From positions 1 to 32,460 of the forward strand of contig SVPN01000022.1 in assembly GCA_015065805.1 (NCBI GenBank): DNA of 32,460 bases. The letters run 5' to 3'. This DNA is from Oscillospiraceae bacterium. GTDB lineage: Bacteria; Bacillota; Clostridia; Oscillospirales; Acutalibacteraceae. Below are positions 31,230-32,460 of the stretch, piece after piece; the stretch's first letter is position 1, and each line of letters starts with the position of its first letter. The notes under the pieces are model-generated. The model saw nothing but the letters and a program-made list of their open reading frames with translations. It was not told where the DNA came from and made no database searches. The position numbers and the translations under genes are program-made.

Positions 31230-31949
31230 ATGCAAAAATCCAATTCCCGTCGCGCGCGGTTTACGGCGGGGTTTCGGTGCGGTGCACCGATTATGCTCGG
31301 CTATGCACCGGTGGCGTTTGCGTTTGCGGTCGGCGCGGTCGGAAGCGGTCTGCCGTGGTGGATCGTTGTGCTGATCTCGCTGACCAATTTCACCTCAGCA
31401 GGACAAAAAGCGGGTGCCGATCTGATGATCTCCTGTGCACCGCTGTCGGAAATCGGCGCGGCGGTATTTGTCATCAACATCCGCTATATTTTGATGTCGC
31501 TGTCACTGACACAGCGGATGCTGAAGATGCCGCTTGTCAAAAAGCTGACGCTTGCCAACGGCGTAACGGATGAGATCTATTTTCTCTCGATGAAGCAGGA
31601 TCGGCTGTCGGGATGGTTCTTTGCGGGATTGTCCGTGGGGCCGTATGTCGGCTGGGTCGGCGGCACACTGTGCGGCGCATTGGCGGGCGCGGTGTTGCCC
31701 GCGTCGTTGTCCTCGGCGCTCGGCATTGCGTTGTTTGCGATGTTCATTGCCATCATCATCCCCGAGATCAAGAAATCCCGTGCGGTGGCAGTTGTATGCG
31801 TGCTGGCGGCGGGACTGTCGGCACTTTTGTACTATGTTCCGGTTCTCAACGCGATTCCGTCGGGGTGGGCGCTGATTATCGCGGCGGTCATTGCGGCGGC
31901 GGTCGGTGCGTGGCTGTTTCCGATGCCCGATGAGGAGGTGGCGGCGTGA
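31230..31949 (+). CDS. azlC: AzlC family branched-chain amino acid exporter subunit
   Basis: A 239-residue inner-membrane protein of the AzlC family; with AzlD it exports branched-chain amino acids. About six to eight hydrophobic segments occur, with the signatures FRCGAPIMLGYAPVAFAFAV (about 15-34), ISLTNFTSAGQKAGADLM and VFVINIRYILMSLSLTQRM (about 78-96). The start follows AAAGGAAG. It overlaps azlD by GTGA, the usual coupled arrangement. No separate promoter is obvious, so readthrough from serA is possible. Confidence 0.93.
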   Translation: MQKSNSRRARFTAGFRCGAPIMLGYAPVAFAFAVGAVGSGLPWWIVVLISLTNFTSAGQKAGADLMISCAPLSEIGAAVFVINIRYILMSLSLTQRMLKMPLVKKLTLANGVTDEIYFLSMKQDRLSGWFFAGLSVGPYVGWVGGTLCGALAGAVLPASLSSALGIALFAMFIAIIIPEIKKSRAVAVVCVLAAGLSALLYYVPVLNAIPSGWALIIAAVIAAAVGAWLFPMPDEEVAA

Positions 31950-32269
31950 GCAATACGGTGTATTATCTTCTGGCGGTATTGGTAATGGCAGTTGCGACCT
32001 ATATTCCGCGTGCACTGCCGTTTGCGCTGTTTCGCAAGCCGATCAAAAGCCGTTTCATTAAATCTTTTTTAGAGTATATGCCTGTTGCGGTGCTGGCGGC
32101 GATGACCTTTCCGGCGATCTTTGATTCGACATCGTCGGTGTGGTCGGCGGTGATCGGTATGGCGGTGGCGCTGGTGTTTTCCTATTTTAACTTTTCGCTT
32201 CTGCCCGTTGCTTTGTTGTCTTCGGGCGCGGTGCTGATCACGGAACTGCTTATGTTCGGCTGGATGTAA
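31946..32269 (+). CDS. azlD: AzlD family branched-chain amino acid exporter subunit
   Basis: A 107-residue small membrane partner of AzlC. It has about four hydrophobic segments and the family pattern ATYIPRALPFALFRKPIKSR (about 17-36), then FLEYMPVAVLAAMTFPAIF (about 42-60). Its GTG start at 31946 overlaps the azlC stop and follows GAGGTGG. Downstream, only half of a terminator-like stem is seen before the insertion sequence. Confidence 0.9.
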   Translation: MSNTVYYLLAVLVMAVATYIPRALPFALFRKPIKSRFIKSFLEYMPVAVLAAMTFPAIFDSTSSVWSAVIGMAVALVFSYFNFSLLPVALLSSGAVLITELLMFGWM

Positions 32270-32288
32270 AAAAGCTCCCGATGCGTTA

Positions 32289-32394
32289 TGAACAAGTCCA
32301 GTAAAAACGGACAATAGAAAAAAGCACCCCCTTTATGGTAGTGAACAAGTCCAGTAAAAACGGACAATAGAAAAAAGCACCCCCTTTATGGTAG
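32289..32394 (+). repeat. Perfect 53-bp tandem direct repeat at the IS end
   Basis: Bases 32289-32341 and 32342-32394 are identical. Each copy contains the small hairpin GTCC/GGAC around AGTAAAAAC and ends with CCCCCTTTATGGTAG, the left arm of the hairpin described next. A doubled end suggests a failed or repeated insertion, or replication slippage. Confidence 0.95.
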
Positions 32395-32421
32395 AATGAA
32401 AAGAGCTACCATGAAGGGGGT
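32379..32421 (+). promoter_or_regulatory. Hairpin sequestering the transposase ribosome site
   Basis: ACCCCCTTTATGGTAG (32379-32394) pairs over 16 positions (one G-T) with CTACCATGAAGGGGGT (32406-32421). The Shine-Dalgarno AAGGGGG is in the right arm, seven bases before the ATG. Transcripts from outside the element should fold it and block translation, a known way for insertion sequences to limit transposase expression. Confidence 0.85.
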
Positions 32422-32427
32422 ATTTGT

Positions 32428-32460
32428 ATGCCAAGAGAATACAGACATATCAAATTGTAT
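32428..32460 (+). CDS. Transposase-like protein, N-terminus (partial)
   Basis: Eleven codons (MPREYRHIKLY) run off the window edge. The beginning resembles helix-turn-helix first proteins (OrfA) of IS3-type elements common in Clostridia. The ATG is seven bases after GGGGG. The call rests on the short sequence plus the repeat context. Confidence 0.6.
   Translation, partial: MPREYRHIKLY

Larger units (their letters stand above)
32289..32460 (+). mobile_element. Left end of an insertion sequence, truncated by the window edge
   Basis: From 32289 on, the sequence begins TGAACAAGTCC and contains a 53-bp tandem duplication, then a hairpin and the start of a transposase-like gene beginning MPREYRHI. 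A TG terminus fits IS3-type elements. The right end, target duplication and most of the gene are outside the window. Confidence 0.65.

Noticed and set aside
32289-32394. CRISPR-like repeat
   Set aside because: The two 53-bp copies abut with no spacer and are part of an IS end.

Overview
The window suggests a strictly anaerobic, spore-forming, Gram-positive Clostridia bacterium, plausibly a gut Oscillospiraceae/Ruminococcaceae relative. The support is a sporulation amidase (SpoIIP), two T-box leaders, a MurT/GatD-like cell-wall pair, rubredoxin and rubrerythrin, dockerin-bearing exported proteins, moderate-to-high GC coding DNA and clean AGGAGG ribosome sites. Gene identities are read from motifs, length and context only; no database search was possible.

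Layout. 1-1500: end of tuf, then a trxA-rubredoxin-rubrerythrin operon. 1512-3771: thrS behind a threonine T-box, on the minus strand. 3781-8168: a minus-strand operon of two paralogous calcineurin-like phosphoesterases, one membrane-anchored and one a 1074-residue exported protein ending in a dockerin. 8201-12643: housekeeping genes (rplM-rpsI, PHP phosphoesterase-aminotransferase, birA, rpsT). 12672-14660: spoIIP and a membrane-anchored exported protein. 14668-17992: a MurT ligase, a GatD-like partner that has lost both glutaminase residues, and a P-loop ATPase. 18033-19945: an isoleucine-type T-box controlling ilvA-ridA. 19959-20264: an unassigned Y-shaped structured element closed by a 28-position inverted repeat with two mismatches, followed by an AT-richer gene for a small HEYGH membrane protein. 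20882-22234: divergent YwaF-like membrane protein and flavin reductase-like genes. 22307-28297: two separately promoted exported CotH kinases with dockerins. 28470-32269: UPF0291 gene, serC-serA, azlC-azlD. 32289-32460: the left end of an insertion sequence with a 53-bp tandem duplication.

How it fits together. Much of the window is amino-acid and translation housekeeping with readable promoters and terminators. The unusual theme is the exported set: two predicted CotH protein kinases and a predicted phosphoesterase all carry C-terminal dockerins, and they appear to share a weakly conserved beta-rich module with each other and with the anchored protein beside spoIIP. This could be a cell-surface phosphorylation/dephosphorylation assembly, which is inference. 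The other main candidates for novelty are the Y-shaped element at 19959-20264 and the GatD-like protein without its Cys and His.
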